The notes: generated by a model from the sequence alone, not told the origin. DNA of 64,000 nt from Blastococcus sp. CPCC 205250 (GCF_019799925.1 NZ_JABGCG010000003.1:485144-549143); one strand, 5' to 3'. Shown: positions 41,769-50,715, counted from the first letter of the stretch. Translations and numbers: made by a program.

Positions 41769-43810
41769 GCCTGACCTCCAGCAGTGATCGTCGCCGCCTC
41801 ACCGCGCGCGGCAGGGGTGAGCAGGGCCGGGTCCGACGTGCCCGCGGACGGCCCGGAGGCACCGGGGGTCCCTGGTGGCACCTGGGTGACCGGGGCCGGC
41901 TTGCGCCGGCCGAACAGCCGCATGATGTTGTTGCCGGTCTGGGCGACGACGCCCTCCGGGTGCAGGGCCAGGCCCAGGGCGCCGAGGCCGAACAGGATGA
42001 CCGGCACGTCGGCGTAGTCGCTGTCGACGTAGGTCGAGAACACCTGGGGCATGACCACGAACATGATCCCGGCGATGAGCGCGGCGATGATCGAGCGCGA
42101 CCCCATGGTGACCAGGACCGCGAGCCAGATGAGCCCGACGGCGGGGTTGAACGAGTCCGGCAGGGTCGACCCCGCGTTCATCGCGATGAAGCCGCCGCCC
42201 ACGGCCGCGGTGTAGGTGGCCAGGCCGGAGACCAGCACCTTGGTCTGCACCACGCTGATGCCGAGGGTCTTGGCCCCGTTCTCGCTGAACCGGACCGCGC
42301 TCATCGCCAGGCCGGCGGTGGAGCGCCGCACGTTGACGATCAGGACCGCCAGCACGCAGAACACGATCAGCGCCAGGTAGGCGAAGTCGTCGTTGGTGGT
42401 GGTGAACTCCGGGCGCGGCATCGCCTGGCCGGAGCCGAAGTTGTAGAAGGGGTCGCGGCCGAACACGAGGACCTGGATCAGCGATCCGAAGGTGAGCGTG
42501 ACGAGGGCGATGTACAGGTTGCCCAGGCGGATGGTGAGCAGCCCGAGGACGACGCCGACGGGCACGATGAACACCGCGCCCACGAGCACCGCCACCAGCG
42601 GGTCCCAGCCCTGGTTGCGGACCAGCTCGGCAGCCAGCACCGCGCCACCGCCGGCGAAGGTGATCTGACTCAGCCACACCATGCCGCCCTCGCCGGTGAC
42701 CAGCGTGTACGACAGCAGGGCGATGGCGATCGCGATGCCGCCGGCCAGCAGCCCCGACCAGAACCGGTCGAGCTGTCCGGGCAGGAAGGCGACGATGCCG
42801 ACGATGACCACCCCGGCGATGACGGCCGGGTTGAGGACCCGCCGGTTGGAGCCGCCGGTGACCGCGGAGACGACCGTCGGGTCGCCACCCTGGGTGGCGA
42901 TGGCGCGGTCCAGCGCGCCGCCGGCGACGAGGTCACCGGCCTGGCCGCGGAGGGCGTAGAAGAGCAGGAAGAGGAGCATGAAGGCGAACGGGATGCTGGG
43001 CACCACCGCGGCGCCGAAGTCGCTCGACGGGTCGATGTACTTCTGCACGACGTTGGTCGCCACGCCCATGACCAGGGCGACGCCGACGGCGAGCGGGAGG
43101 CTGCGCAGCTTGGCCGCGACGACGGCCGCGAAGGCCGCGGACATCAGGAAGGTCATCGACCCGACCGAGAGGCCGGCGGTCGGGGCGATGAGGATGCCGG
43201 CGAGTCCGGCGAGCGTCGCGCTGGCCGCCCACACCCCGAGGGACACCCGACCCGGGCTGGTGCCGCTCAGGCTGGTGAGCGCCTCGGAGTCGACCAGGGC
43301 ACGGACCTTGAGGCCGACGTTGGTGAAACGCAGCAGGCCGACGCCCACCAGGAGCACGACCACCAGGCCGATGTAGGTGGTCAGCTGGTCGGCGTTGATC
43401 GTGGACCCGAAGACCTGGAAGGTCGCCAGCGGGCGCGGGGCCAGGCCCGGCGCCGTCGGGTCGGTGGGCTGCTCGAGCCAGAGATTGACCAGCGGCGGCA
43501 GCGCCACCGACAGGCCGACCGTGGCCATCAGCTTCACCAGCGTGGAGCGCAGGCGCAGGTGCCGGAAGAGCACGGCGTACAGGAACATGCCCAGCGCCGG
43601 GGCGAAGACGAACAGCGACACGACCGCTGCGGGGACGATCGCCCAGTCCTCCTCCACCAGGAGGAAGTAGTAGAAGCGGGCGACCGCGTAGGCCATGGCC
43701 GCGAAGGCCAGGTTGAAGATGCCGGAGGCGACGTAGGTGATGACCAGGGAGCCGGCCGCGATCGCGTAGATGGACCCGAGGCCCAGGCCGGCGAGGACGT
43801 ACGAGAGCAC
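41765..43810 (-). CDS. Fused LivH-LivM ABC permease
   Basis: A 681-aa membrane protein joining both branched-chain-type permeases. Residues 1-290 are LivH-like (LAGLGLGSIYAIAAGSLVITY, SSDFGAAVVPSIPFAFMLLFLLF). Residues about 330-640 are LivM-like (LSQITFAGGGAVLAAELV, NLYIALVTLTFGSLIQVLVF). About 16-17 hydrophobic segments are visible. The C-terminal 40 residues are a cytoplasmic Pro/Ala-rich tail. GTG 43810 has GGAG 8 nt upstream. The frame is open to 43873, but only this start gives a normal membrane N-terminus. Confidence 0.9.
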   Translation of the reverse strand: MLSYVLAGLGLGSIYAIAAGSLVITYVASGIFNLAFAAMAYAVARFYYFLLVEEDWAIVPAAVVSLFVFAPALGMFLYAVLFRHLRLRSTLVKLMATVGLSVALPPLVNLWLEQPTDPTAPGLAPRPLATFQVFGSTINADQLTTYIGLVVVLLVGVGLLRFTNVGLKVRALVDSEALTSLSGTSPGRVSLGVWAASATLAGLAGILIAPTAGLSVGSMTFLMSAAFAAVVAAKLRSLPLAVGVALVMGVATNVVQKYIDPSSDFGAAVVPSIPFAFMLLFLLFYALRGQAGDLVAGGALDRAIATQGGDPTVVSAVTGGSNRRVLNPAVIAGVVIVGIVAFLPGQLDRFWSGLLAGGIAIAIALLSYTLVTGEGGMVWLSQITFAGGGAVLAAELVRNQGWDPLVAVLVGAVFIVPVGVVLGLLTIRLGNLYIALVTLTFGSLIQVLVFGRDPFYNFGSGQAMPRPEFTTTNDDFAYLALIVFCVLAVLIVNVRRSTAGLAMSAVRFSENGAKTLGISVVQTKVLVSGLATYTAAVGGGFIAMNAGSTLPDSFNPAVGLIWLAVLVTMGSRSIIAALIAGIMFVVMPQVFSTYVDSDYADVPVILFGLGALGLALHPEGVVAQTGNNIMRLFGRRKPAPVTQVPPGTPGASGPSAGTSDPALLTPAARGEAATITAGGQA

Positions 43811-44205
43811 ATCGACTCCATAGAACCGGGAGCAGCGGTGTGCCGGCAGCCACGATCGCCCCGCCGGCATCACACAGGATGGCGCCGAGCGTGGTCGACG
43901 GTTCGATGCACGTCAACACCTCTACGCGTGTTGTGTGCTGCCGGTCACAGGCCAAGTGCTCCGATTCCTGGCCGTCGATGCCGAGATCGCTGCTCAGCAG
44001 GCGGTTCTCCCCGGTTCATGACGTGGGATTAAGGAGATCGCCCGGCATATGCGGTCGGTGCGCACATCACGGCGCGGTAACGATCTGGCACGGACTGCCG
44101 CCTGCGCACGGTCCCGCGGATGACACGTCCCACGGGCTCGGGCATGGTGCCGAGGGCGATCCTTCGATCGTTCGACGAGTTTTGATCTGATGGAGGCACT
44201 GGGGT
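43811..44205. other. 395-bp divergent control region of the liv transporter
   Basis: Minus side: TTGACG (near 43918-43913) lies inside a perfect inverted repeat CAACAC-N8-GTGTTG (43914-43933), a candidate operator of the permease operon. Plus side: a 19-bp element TCACGGCGCGGTAACGATC (44067-44085) and a promoter ATGACA-17-CATGGT (44120-44148), both repeated before the second binding-protein gene. A 24-codon ORF at 44049 is probably chance. Confidence 0.5.
44120..44148 (+). promoter_or_regulatory. Promoter of the first binding-protein gene
   Basis: ATGACA and CATGGT are 17 bp apart. The same layout recurs at 45590-45618, and the region after it (GCCGAGGGCGATCCT) is conserved in both. Confidence 0.5.
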
Positions 44206-45438
44206 ATGCGCAGAAGAGGCGTGGCGGTTGTCAGCATGGCGTGCGCAGCCGCGCTCGTGCTGTCGGCGTGCGGCAGCGACGACGAGGAGACCGGCAGCGG
44301 CGGCGGCGGGGGTGGCGGCGGTGGCGGCACCGCCGGCGGGACCGTCGACGTCGGCATCCTGACCGCCCTCAGCGGCCCCGGTGCCGCGGCGGCCGCGGGG
44401 TCGATCCGCGGCGCGGAGGCACGGTTCGCCTCCTACGACGGCGAGTGCAGCGACATGGAGTTCAACCTGGTCGAGGCCGACGACGCCTCCTCCGCCCAGG
44501 GCGCGCTGGCCGGTGCCCAGAAACTGGTCCAGCAGGACGACGTCTTCGCGATGATCAACGTGAGCGCCTTCTTCTACGGCGCCAGCCCGTTCCTCACCAG
44601 CGCGGCCGGCACGGTGCCGGTCTTCGGCGGCGCGTGGGACGGCGCCCAGGAGTGGTCGGCCACCGACGACAACCTCTTCAACTCGGGGTTCGTGCCGAAC
44701 TACGACGTCGTCTACACCTCCTACGGCGACTTCTTCGTGGAGCAGGGCGCCACGACGGTCGCCGGCATCGGCTACGTCAGCCCCAGCTCGCAGGCCGGCC
44801 TGGAGGCCGGCCTGGCCTCGATCGAGAACGCCGGGCTCGAGGTGGGCTACACCAACAACAGCGTCCAGTTCGGCAGCACCGACGTCGGTCCGCTGGTGCT
44901 CGGCATCCTCGACTCGGGGGCCGACGCGGTCTACACGACCATCAACTTCGACACGTCGCTGGCGCTGGTGGCCGGCCTCAAGCAGGCCGGCTGGGAGGGC
45001 ACCTTCGTCTCCCCCACCGGGTACGGCGCCGACCTGCTGGCCTCCGAGCCGGCCGTCGAGATCGGCCAGGGCGTGATCTTCTCCAACGCCTTCACGCCGG
45101 TCGAGGCCGGCACCGAGGCGACCGACGCGCTGAAGGCGGCCCTGCAGGAGTCGGGCAACGAGTCCGGGACCCCCGGCTTCTACGAGAGCCAGGGCTGGTT
45201 CGGCGCCGACCTGTTCCTCTACGGCCTCGAGCAGGCCGGTTGCGACGCCAGCCAGGAGGAGGTCATCAGCACCCTCCAGCAGACCGACGACTGGGACGCC
45301 AACGGCCTCTACCCGACGCCCATCCCGCAGACCACCACCGAGTACGACGAGCAGTGCTCGTTCTACCTGGTGCTCGAGGGGGACGGCTTCCAGCCCCTGA
45401 ACGACGGCGAGCCCTTCTGCGGGACGCCCGTCGAGTGA
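44206..45438 (+). CDS. Branched-chain amino acid-type ABC substrate-binding lipoprotein (copy 1)
   Basis: A 410-aa exported lipoprotein. MRRRG is followed by a hydrophobic core and lipobox LSAC with lipidated Cys22. A Gly-rich linker of about 20 residues follows, then a periplasmic-binding-protein fold (VDVGILTALSGPGAAAAAGS, DVFAMINVSAFFYGASPF, GAWDGAQEWSATDDNLF). The Leu-Ile-Val-binding type is clear from the fold, but aromatic and acidic pocket residues (FFYG, EWS) suggest a larger or non-amino-acid ligand. It would deliver to the permease at 41765. It is followed by a terminator. Confidence 0.92.
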   Translation: MRRRGVAVVSMACAAALVLSACGSDDEETGSGGGGGGGGGGTAGGTVDVGILTALSGPGAAAAAGSIRGAEARFASYDGECSDMEFNLVEADDASSAQGALAGAQKLVQQDDVFAMINVSAFFYGASPFLTSAAGTVPVFGGAWDGAQEWSATDDNLFNSGFVPNYDVVYTSYGDFFVEQGATTVAGIGYVSPSSQAGLEAGLASIENAGLEVGYTNNSVQFGSTDVGPLVLGILDSGADAVYTTINFDTSLALVAGLKQAGWEGTFVSPTGYGADLLASEPAVEIGQGVIFSNAFTPVEAGTEATDALKAALQESGNESGTPGFYESQGWFGADLFLYGLEQAGCDASQEEVISTLQQTDDWDANGLYPTPIPQTTTEYDEQCSFYLVLEGDGFQPLNDGEPFCGTPVE

Positions 45439-45458
45439 CCGGCTGACGTCGACCGCGG

Positions 45459-45493
45459 CGGCCCGGCCGGTCCCCTGCGGACCGGCCGGGCCG
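45459..45493 (+). terminator. Terminator after binding-protein copy 1
   Basis: CGGCCCGGCCGGTCC pairs perfectly (15 bp) with GGACCGGCCGGGCCG around a 5-nt loop, followed by TTCGT. Confidence 0.75.
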
Positions 45494-45589
45494 TTCGTCG
45501 TCAGGTGGCACACCCTGCCGCCAGCTGTGGCACAGGTCACGGCGCGGTAACGATCCGCGGAGGGCGCCCGGGAGCCTCCCGGGGACCTA

Positions 45590-45618
45590 GTGACACGTGC
45601 CACACCGTGGTGCATCGT
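45590..45618 (+). promoter_or_regulatory. Promoter of the second binding-protein gene
   Basis: GTGACA and CATCGT are 17 bp apart. The upstream 19-mer TCACGGCGCGGTAACGATC at 45537-45555 keeps the same 35-nt distance to the TGACACGT element as in copy 1. Confidence 0.5.
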
Positions 45619-45675
45619 GCCGAGGGCGATCCTGCGATCGTTCGACAACCTTCGTCGTGATGGGAGCCCTGGGGA

Positions 45676-46911
45676 ATGCGCAGAAGAGGCATGACAGCGG
45701 TGGGCATGGTGTGCGCCGCCGCGCTGGTGCTGTCGGCGTGCGGCAGCGACGACGAGGAGTCCGGCGGCGGCGGTGGGGGCGGCGGCGGTGGCGGCGGAGA
45801 GGCCGGCGGCACGATCGACGTGGGTCTGCTGACCTCGCTCAGCGGCCCGGGCGCGGCGGCGGCCGCGGGCTCGATCCGCGGCGCCCAGGCGCGCTTCGAC
45901 GCCTACGACGGCGAGTGCAGCGACCTGGAGTTCAACATCGTCGAGGCCGACGACGCGTCCTCCGCCCAGGGCGCCCTGGCCGGCGCGCAGAAGCTGGTCC
46001 AGCAGGACGACGTCTACGCGATGATCAACGTCAGTGCCTTCTTCTACGGCGCCAGCCCGTTCCTCACCTCCGCGGCCGGCACCGTGCCCGTCTTCGGCGG
46101 CGCGTGGGACGGCGCCCAGGAGTGGTCGGCCCCCGACAACAACCTCTTCAACTCGGGCTTCGTCCCCGACTACGAGACGGTCTTCAGCGGCGCCGGGCAG
46201 TTCCTCGCCGACCAGGGGGCCACCAAGGTGGCCGGCATCGCCTACGTGAGCCCCAGCTCCCAGGCCGGCCTGGAGAGCGGCTTCGCCTCCATCGAGGCCG
46301 CCGGCCTCGAGCGCGGCTACGTCAACAACAGCGTCCAGTTCGGCAGCACCGACGTCGGCCCGCTGGTGCTCGGCATCCTCGAGTCCGGCGACGACGCGGT
46401 CTACACGACGATCAACTTCGACACGTCGCTGGCGCTGGTGGCCGGCCTGAAGCAGGCGGGCTGGGAGGGGAAGGCCTTCATCTCCCCCACCGGCTACGGG
46501 GCCGACCTGCTGGCCTCCGAGCCCGCCGTCGAGATCGGCCAGGGCGTGATCTTCTCCAACGCCTTCACCCCGGTGGAGAACGAGACCCCCGCGACCCAGG
46601 CGCTGAGCGAGGCCCTGCAGGCCGCCGGCAACGAGTCGGGCATCCCGGGCTTCTACGAGAGCCAGGGCTGGTTCGGCGCCGACCTGCTGCTGTACGGGCT
46701 GGAGCAGGCCGGCTGCGACGCCAGCCAGGAGGAGCTCATCTCCACCCTGCAGCAGACCGACGACTGGGACGCCAACGGCCTCTACCCGCGGCCCATCCCG
46801 CAGAGCACCGTCGACTACGACGAGCAGTGCTCGTTCTACCTGCGCCTCGAGGGTGACGGCTTCGTCCCGCTGAACGACGGCGAGCCCGTCTGCGGCGAGG
46901 CGATCAGCTGA
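45676..46911 (+). CDS. Branched-chain amino acid-type ABC substrate-binding lipoprotein (copy 2)
   Basis: A 411-aa paralogue of copy 1, highly similar from signal peptide to C-terminus, with identical blocks such as NNSVQFGSTDVGPLVLGIL and the lipobox LSAC with Cys22. The linker is a longer run of Gly. Differences cluster at residues 165-180 (YETVFSGAGQFLADQGATK instead of YDVVYTSYGDFFVEQGATT), likely near the domain hinge, and at residues 290-320. This suggests a tandem duplication with changed ligand preference or expression. Confidence 0.92.
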   Translation: MRRRGMTAVGMVCAAALVLSACGSDDEESGGGGGGGGGGGGEAGGTIDVGLLTSLSGPGAAAAAGSIRGAQARFDAYDGECSDLEFNIVEADDASSAQGALAGAQKLVQQDDVYAMINVSAFFYGASPFLTSAAGTVPVFGGAWDGAQEWSAPDNNLFNSGFVPDYETVFSGAGQFLADQGATKVAGIAYVSPSSQAGLESGFASIEAAGLERGYVNNSVQFGSTDVGPLVLGILESGDDAVYTTINFDTSLALVAGLKQAGWEGKAFISPTGYGADLLASEPAVEIGQGVIFSNAFTPVENETPATQALSEALQAAGNESGIPGFYESQGWFGADLLLYGLEQAGCDASQEELISTLQQTDDWDANGLYPRPIPQSTVDYDEQCSFYLRLEGDGFVPLNDGEPVCGEAIS

Positions 46912-46936
46912 CAGCCGGACGCCCCGTCCGTCGCGC

Positions 46937-46973
46937 GCGGCCCGGCCGGACCCCCGTGGTCCTGCCGGGCCGC
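46937..46973 (+). terminator. Terminator after binding-protein copy 2
   Basis: GCGGCCCGGC (46937-46946) pairs with GCCGGGCCGC (46964-46973). An inner GGAC/GTCC adds four pairs. Confidence 0.6.
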
Positions 46974-47057
46974 CCGCACGCCGCACCCCGGACGGCGCGC
47001 AGCAGCGCGTCGACGGGCACGGGCCGGGCATGGGCGTTCCTCCGGTGCTGGCGGTTG

Positions 47058-47074
47058 GTGGCAGTCTCTGCCAC
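47058..47074. promoter_or_regulatory. Candidate TetR operator
   Basis: GTGGCAG-TCT-CTGCCAC is a perfect inverted repeat with 7-bp arms, 78 bp before the TetR gene. TTGACG at 47095-47100 is a possible -35 downstream of it. GTGGCA/TGCCAC half-sites recur near 45505-45535 and 45598-45603, before the second binding-protein gene. Confidence 0.5.
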
Positions 47075-47151
47075 ACGGCACACCATGCCACATTTTGACG
47101 ACCATCGACGGATCCGGCTCCGGCCGGGCGGACAGGACGGGGTGAGCAGCG

Positions 47152-47718
47152 ATGGAGGGACTCCGTGAGCGCAAGCGCGCGCACGCCCGGGCGGCCACGG
47201 TCGACGCCGCCCTGCAGCTGTTCGCCGAGCACGGCTACGACAGGGTGACCGTCGCCGACATCTGCGCGGCGGCGTCCATCGCGCCGCGCACCTTCTTCCG
47301 CTACTTCCCCTCCAAGGGCGACATCCTGGCCGCACCCGTGCAGGACCTCGCCGACTCCCTGGTGGAGACGATCTCCGCCGCGCCCCCGGCGTGGGACGAC
47401 ATGGAGGTCCTCCGGCGCGGGCTGCGCGAGGTCGGCGAGCGCATCGTCGGCCAGCAGGGCCCGATGTCCCTGCTGTTCCGCCTCGTGCGCAACGCCGAGG
47501 AGGTGCGCGCCTCGCCCTGGATGTCGCTGGAGGACCACGAGACGCGCCTGGCCGGACTCCTCACCGCCCGCCGGGGCGGCTCGGGCGCGCCGGACTGGCG
47601 CACCCGCGTGGACGTGGCCCGGCTGCTGGCGGCGTTCCGGGTGTGGCTGTCCGACTTCGCCGACCAGCGCTCGGCCGATCCGCTCGCCCACCTGGACGAG
47701 GTGCTCGCCCACCGCTGA
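47152..47718 (+). CDS. TetR/AcrR family transcriptional regulator
   Basis: A 188-aa regulator. The N-terminal helix-turn-helix is ATVDAALQLFAEHGYDRVTV followed by ICAAASIAPRTFFRYFPSKGDIL, a clean TetR match with the FRYFPSK variant of the recognition helix. The C-terminal ligand domain is not assignable. It follows the liv binding-protein genes on the same strand, and palindromes with TGGCA/TGCCA half-sites lie before it and before binding-protein copy 2. Self-control and liv control are likely. Confidence 0.93.
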   Translation: MEGLRERKRAHARAATVDAALQLFAEHGYDRVTVADICAAASIAPRTFFRYFPSKGDILAAPVQDLADSLVETISAAPPAWDDMEVLRRGLREVGERIVGQQGPMSLLFRLVRNAEEVRASPWMSLEDHETRLAGLLTARRGGSGAPDWRTRVDVARLLAAFRVWLSDFADQRSADPLAHLDEVLAHR

Positions 47719-47742
47719 GCGACCGCCGCCGGACCGGACGGG

Positions 47743-48651
47743 TCACCCGGCGGCGGGGGCCCGGGCGCCGGGCTGCGCGCCGCCGGCGGCGCGTCGCGCG
47801 AGGCACCGCTCGACGTGGGCCAGCACGCCGAGGTGGTGGGCCCGCGCGGTCCAGCCCAGGCTGGTGTTGTGGCCGGCACCGGCCTCGATCGCCGTCTCCA
47901 CCACCGGCGCCGCGGTGAACAGCGCCGACACCTCGGCGAGGGCCCGCGGTCCCCCGGACCACCAGGCCTCGTGCTCGGCGAGCACGTAGCGGGTCGGCAC
48001 GCGGACCCGCGCCGCCAGGCGGGGCAGCTCCTCCCCCCAGCCGGCGATGTCGGTGCCCTCGCTGGCCGGCCCCTGGACGGCGGGCCGCACGGCACGGCGG
48101 CTGCCCGGGGGGTACAGCTCCTCGTGCCCCCAGATCAACCGGCCGAGGTCGCTGCCGCCCAGGCGCCCGTCGCCGGCAGCGGTGGCCTCGTGCACCGCGG
48201 GCGCCCAGCGCAGCCCGGTGCCGGAGAAGTCCAGGCCGAGCAGGTCGCGGCCGCGCTCGTCGGCGGCCATCCGGATGCCGGAGATGCAGCCCATCGAGTG
48301 CGCCAGGACCAGCACGCCCGCCCCGCGGTCCCGGTCGCCGAGGACCGTGTCCAGCACGGCGAAGAGCAGGTCGGTCCGCTGCTCGGGGGGCATCTCCGCG
48401 GCGCCGTCCCCCGGCACGTACCCCGGCCGGTCCGGCGCGACGACGGTGATCCCCAGGGCCGGCGCCAGCCGCAGCAGCGACAGCGACGGCTCGAGCGGGT
48501 GGTCGAAGTACTCCTTGCCCGAGGCGCCGCCGTGCAGGGCGAACACCACGGCGCGGGGGCGGTCCGCGTGCGCGACCAGGACCGACACGGGGGTCCCGCG
48601 GACCTCGGTCTGCACCAGCTGCGGCGCCGTGGACGCGCTGTCCCCCGCCAT
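47743..48651 (-). CDS. Alpha/beta hydrolase
   Basis: A 302-aa hydrolase. The oxyanion motif is VFALHGGASGKEYF, the nucleophile elbow is LVLAHSMGC with Ser119, and the histidine is near EAGAGHNTSLGW. A candidate acid lies in the strand-6 region (RYVLAEHEAWW). No secretion signal. A -10-like TACCGT (48704-48699) lies upstream. Possible roles are an esterase or lipase, or a thioesterase. There is no link to neighbours. Confidence 0.88.
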   Translation of the reverse strand: MAGDSASTAPQLVQTEVRGTPVSVLVAHADRPRAVVFALHGGASGKEYFDHPLEPSLSLLRLAPALGITVVAPDRPGYVPGDGAAEMPPEQRTDLLFAVLDTVLGDRDRGAGVLVLAHSMGCISGIRMAADERGRDLLGLDFSGTGLRWAPAVHEATAAGDGRLGGSDLGRLIWGHEELYPPGSRRAVRPAVQGPASEGTDIAGWGEELPRLAARVRVPTRYVLAEHEAWWSGGPRALAEVSALFTAAPVVETAIEAGAGHNTSLGWTARAHHLGVLAHVERCLARRAAGGAQPGARAPAAG

Positions 48652-48760
48652 GCCCCGCGGTCCTCCCGGCGTCCTCGGTCTGCCCTGAGCCCCGCGCCAC
48701 GGTAGCGCCGGCCGCCCGGGAACGGCCGCCCGGTGGCGACCGCCCGGCGCCGGAGGCCGG

Positions 48761-49486
48761 TCAGCGGTAGCGGGCGACGAAGTTCGCCAGTACCCGGCCC
48801 GGCTCGGTCACCACCGCGGCCGAGACCCGCGCGACGAGGTCCTCGAGCTCGGTCGGGGGGAAGTAGCCGGCGTGCTGGTACACCCGGGCGCGGGTCACCA
48901 GCCCGTCGACGTCCAGCTCGGGGTGGAACTGGGTGGCGTACACGTTGGCGCCGACGCGGAACATCTGCACCGGGCAGGCCGGCGAGCTCGCCAGCAGGAC
49001 CGCCGACGACGGCAGCACCCGGCAGGCCTCCTTGTGGCCGACCAGTGCGTCGAAGGTGTCCGGCAGACTGGCGAGCAGGGGGTCGGCACGGCCGGCCGGC
49101 GTGAGGGTGACCGGTACGCACGAGACCGGCTCGCCGTAGGTGCGGTCCACCACCCCGCCCTGGTGCACGCCCAGGGTGCCGATGCCGTAGCAGGCGCCGA
49201 AGAAGGGCTTGTCGGCCGGCACGACCCGGTCCAGCAGGGCGGACAGCTCCGCCTCCACCCGCCGCTGCACCGCCGACTTCTCCGCGTCGCTGGAGGTGAA
49301 GGGGCTGCCGCCCACCAGCACGCCGGCGTGGTCGTCGAGGTCCAGGTCCGGCATGGGCGCGGACTCCAGCCGGACCCGCCGCAGCTGTGACTCCTGCAGC
49401 CCGGTGACCCGCAGGAAGGCGGCGTACTCGTCGTCGGCGGCGGTGTCCTCGCCCCGGGTGGCCAGGAGGAGGAAGGGCCGGCGCAC
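48761..49486 (-). CDS. Class I glutamine amidotransferase
   Basis: A 241-aa stand-alone GATase domain. The catalytic Cys99 is in FFGACYGIGTL, with His188 and Glu190 in ATQFHPELD. Members near this size act on GMP-synthase-like or gamma-glutamyl substrates. The GACYG (rather than GxCxG with Gln specificity) is normal for this branch. GTG 49486 lies 7 nt after a -10 TAGCAT (49499-49494), so the message is probably leaderless. It is divergent from the MFS gene at 49519. Confidence 0.9.
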   Translation of the reverse strand: MRRPFLLLATRGEDTAADDEYAAFLRVTGLQESQLRRVRLESAPMPDLDLDDHAGVLVGGSPFTSSDAEKSAVQRRVEAELSALLDRVVPADKPFFGACYGIGTLGVHQGGVVDRTYGEPVSCVPVTLTPAGRADPLLASLPDTFDALVGHKEACRVLPSSAVLLASSPACPVQMFRVGANVYATQFHPELDVDGLVTRARVYQHAGYFPPTELEDLVARVSAAVVTEPGRVLANFVARYR

Positions 49487-49493
49487 GGCAGCG

Positions 49494-49499
49494 ATGCTA
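49494..49499 (-). promoter_or_regulatory. -10 element for a leaderless amidotransferase transcript
   Basis: Minus-strand TAGCAT ends 7 nt before GTG 49486, the same distance as at 34997, 53757 and 56641. Confidence 0.5.
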
Positions 49500-49518
49500 G
49501 GACCGCGATGCTGGGGCG

Positions 49519-50715
49519 GTGACGACGACCGGCCCCATCTCGCCGCCGCTGCGCCGGGCCCGGGCGGCCGTCGCGGCGTGCTTCCTCACCAACGCCGTCC
49601 TGTACGCCGCGCTGGTGCCGCGGCTGCCGGAGGTGAAGGACCGCCTCGACCTGACCAATGCCTCCCTCGGCGCGGCCCTGGCGGCGCTCCCGCTCGGCGC
49701 CCTGCTCGCCGCGCTCTCCTCCGCCGCGTTGATCCGGCGCCTGGGCTCGGGCCGGCTGGCGTCGGGGGGGCTGGTCGCGCTCGCCGTCGCGATCTGGGCC
49801 GCGGGGGTGGCGCCGTCCTGGGCGCTGCTGGCCGGGGCCCTGCTCGTGGCCGGAGCGCTGGACGCGGTGGTCGACGTCGCGCAGAACGCCCACGGGCTGC
49901 GGGTCCAGCGCCACTACGGGCGGTCGATCCTGAACACCTTCCACGGCGTCTGGAGCATCGGCGCGGTCACCGGCGGGCTGCTGGGGTCGGCCGCCGCCGG
50001 GCTCGGCGTCCCCCTGGCGGTGCACCTGGGGGTCACCGCGGTCGTCTTCGCCGGCGTGGCCCTGCTCGCCGGGCGCGCCATGCTCCCGGGTCCCGACGAG
50101 GCCGACCGGGACCCGGCCGCCGACACCGGGGCCGCCACGGGTCCGCCGCCGCGGCGCGGACTGGTCCTCGGGATGGCCGCGCTCGGCGTCCTGGCCGCGT
50201 GCGGCGCGTTCGTCGAGGACGCCGGCTCCTCCTGGAGCGCGCTGTACCTGCGCACCGAGCTCGACGCCGGCGCGGCGACCGCCGGGCTCGGCTTCGTCGC
50301 GCTCTCGGTGGCCATGACCGTGGGCCGGCTGACCGGCGACCGGGTGGTCGACCGGTTCGGGCAGCGGCGGGTGGCCCGCGGTGGCGGCGCGCTGATCGCA
50401 GCGGGGATGGGGCTGGCCCTGGCGGTGCCGTCGGTCGCCACCACCCTGGTCGGCTTCGCCCTGGCCGGGCTCGGCGTCGCCACGCTCGTGCCCGCCGTCT
50501 ACGCCGCCGCCGACGCGCTGCCCGGCCTGCGTCCGGGCACGGGGCTGACCCTGGTCAACTGGCTGCTGCGGATCGGCTTCCTCGCCAGCCCGCCGCTGGT
50601 CGGCGTGCTGGCCGACGCGGTGAGCCTGCGGGCGGCGCTGCTGACGGTGGTGGCCGCCGGGCTGGTCACCCTGGTGCTCGGCCGGGTCCTCCGGCGGTCG
50701 GTCGCGGCCGGCTGA
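49519..50715 (+). CDS. MFS transporter
   Basis: A 398-aa membrane protein with 12 hydrophobic segments. The start RAAVAACFLTNAVLYAALVPRLPEVKDRLDLTNASLG resembles fucose- or sugar-like MFS permeases (YbjJ type). It includes DAVVDVAQNAHGLRVQR in loop 4-5. It is divergent to the amidotransferase across 32 bp, so promoters overlap. The ligand is unknown. Confidence 0.9.
   Translation: MTTTGPISPPLRRARAAVAACFLTNAVLYAALVPRLPEVKDRLDLTNASLGAALAALPLGALLAALSSAALIRRLGSGRLASGGLVALAVAIWAAGVAPSWALLAGALLVAGALDAVVDVAQNAHGLRVQRHYGRSILNTFHGVWSIGAVTGGLLGSAAAGLGVPLAVHLGVTAVVFAGVALLAGRAMLPGPDEADRDPAADTGAATGPPPRRGLVLGMAALGVLAACGAFVEDAGSSWSALYLRTELDAGAATAGLGFVALSVAMTVGRLTGDRVVDRFGQRRVARGGGALIAAGMGLALAVPSVATTLVGFALAGLGVATLVPAVYAAADALPGLRPGTGLTLVNWLLRIGFLASPPLVGVLADAVSLRAALLTVVAAGLVTLVLGRVLRRSVAAG

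Noticed and set aside
44049..44123. A 24-codon ORF after AAGGAG before the first binding-protein gene
   Set aside because: The ribosome site is 12 nt from the ATG, too far, and the ORF overlaps the conserved 19-bp element and promoter.
44029..47712. A 1227-codon minus-strand open frame across both binding-protein genes
   Set aside because: Antisense shadow of two clear lipoprotein genes and the TetR gene. The apparent internal repeats only mirror the tandem duplication on the other strand.
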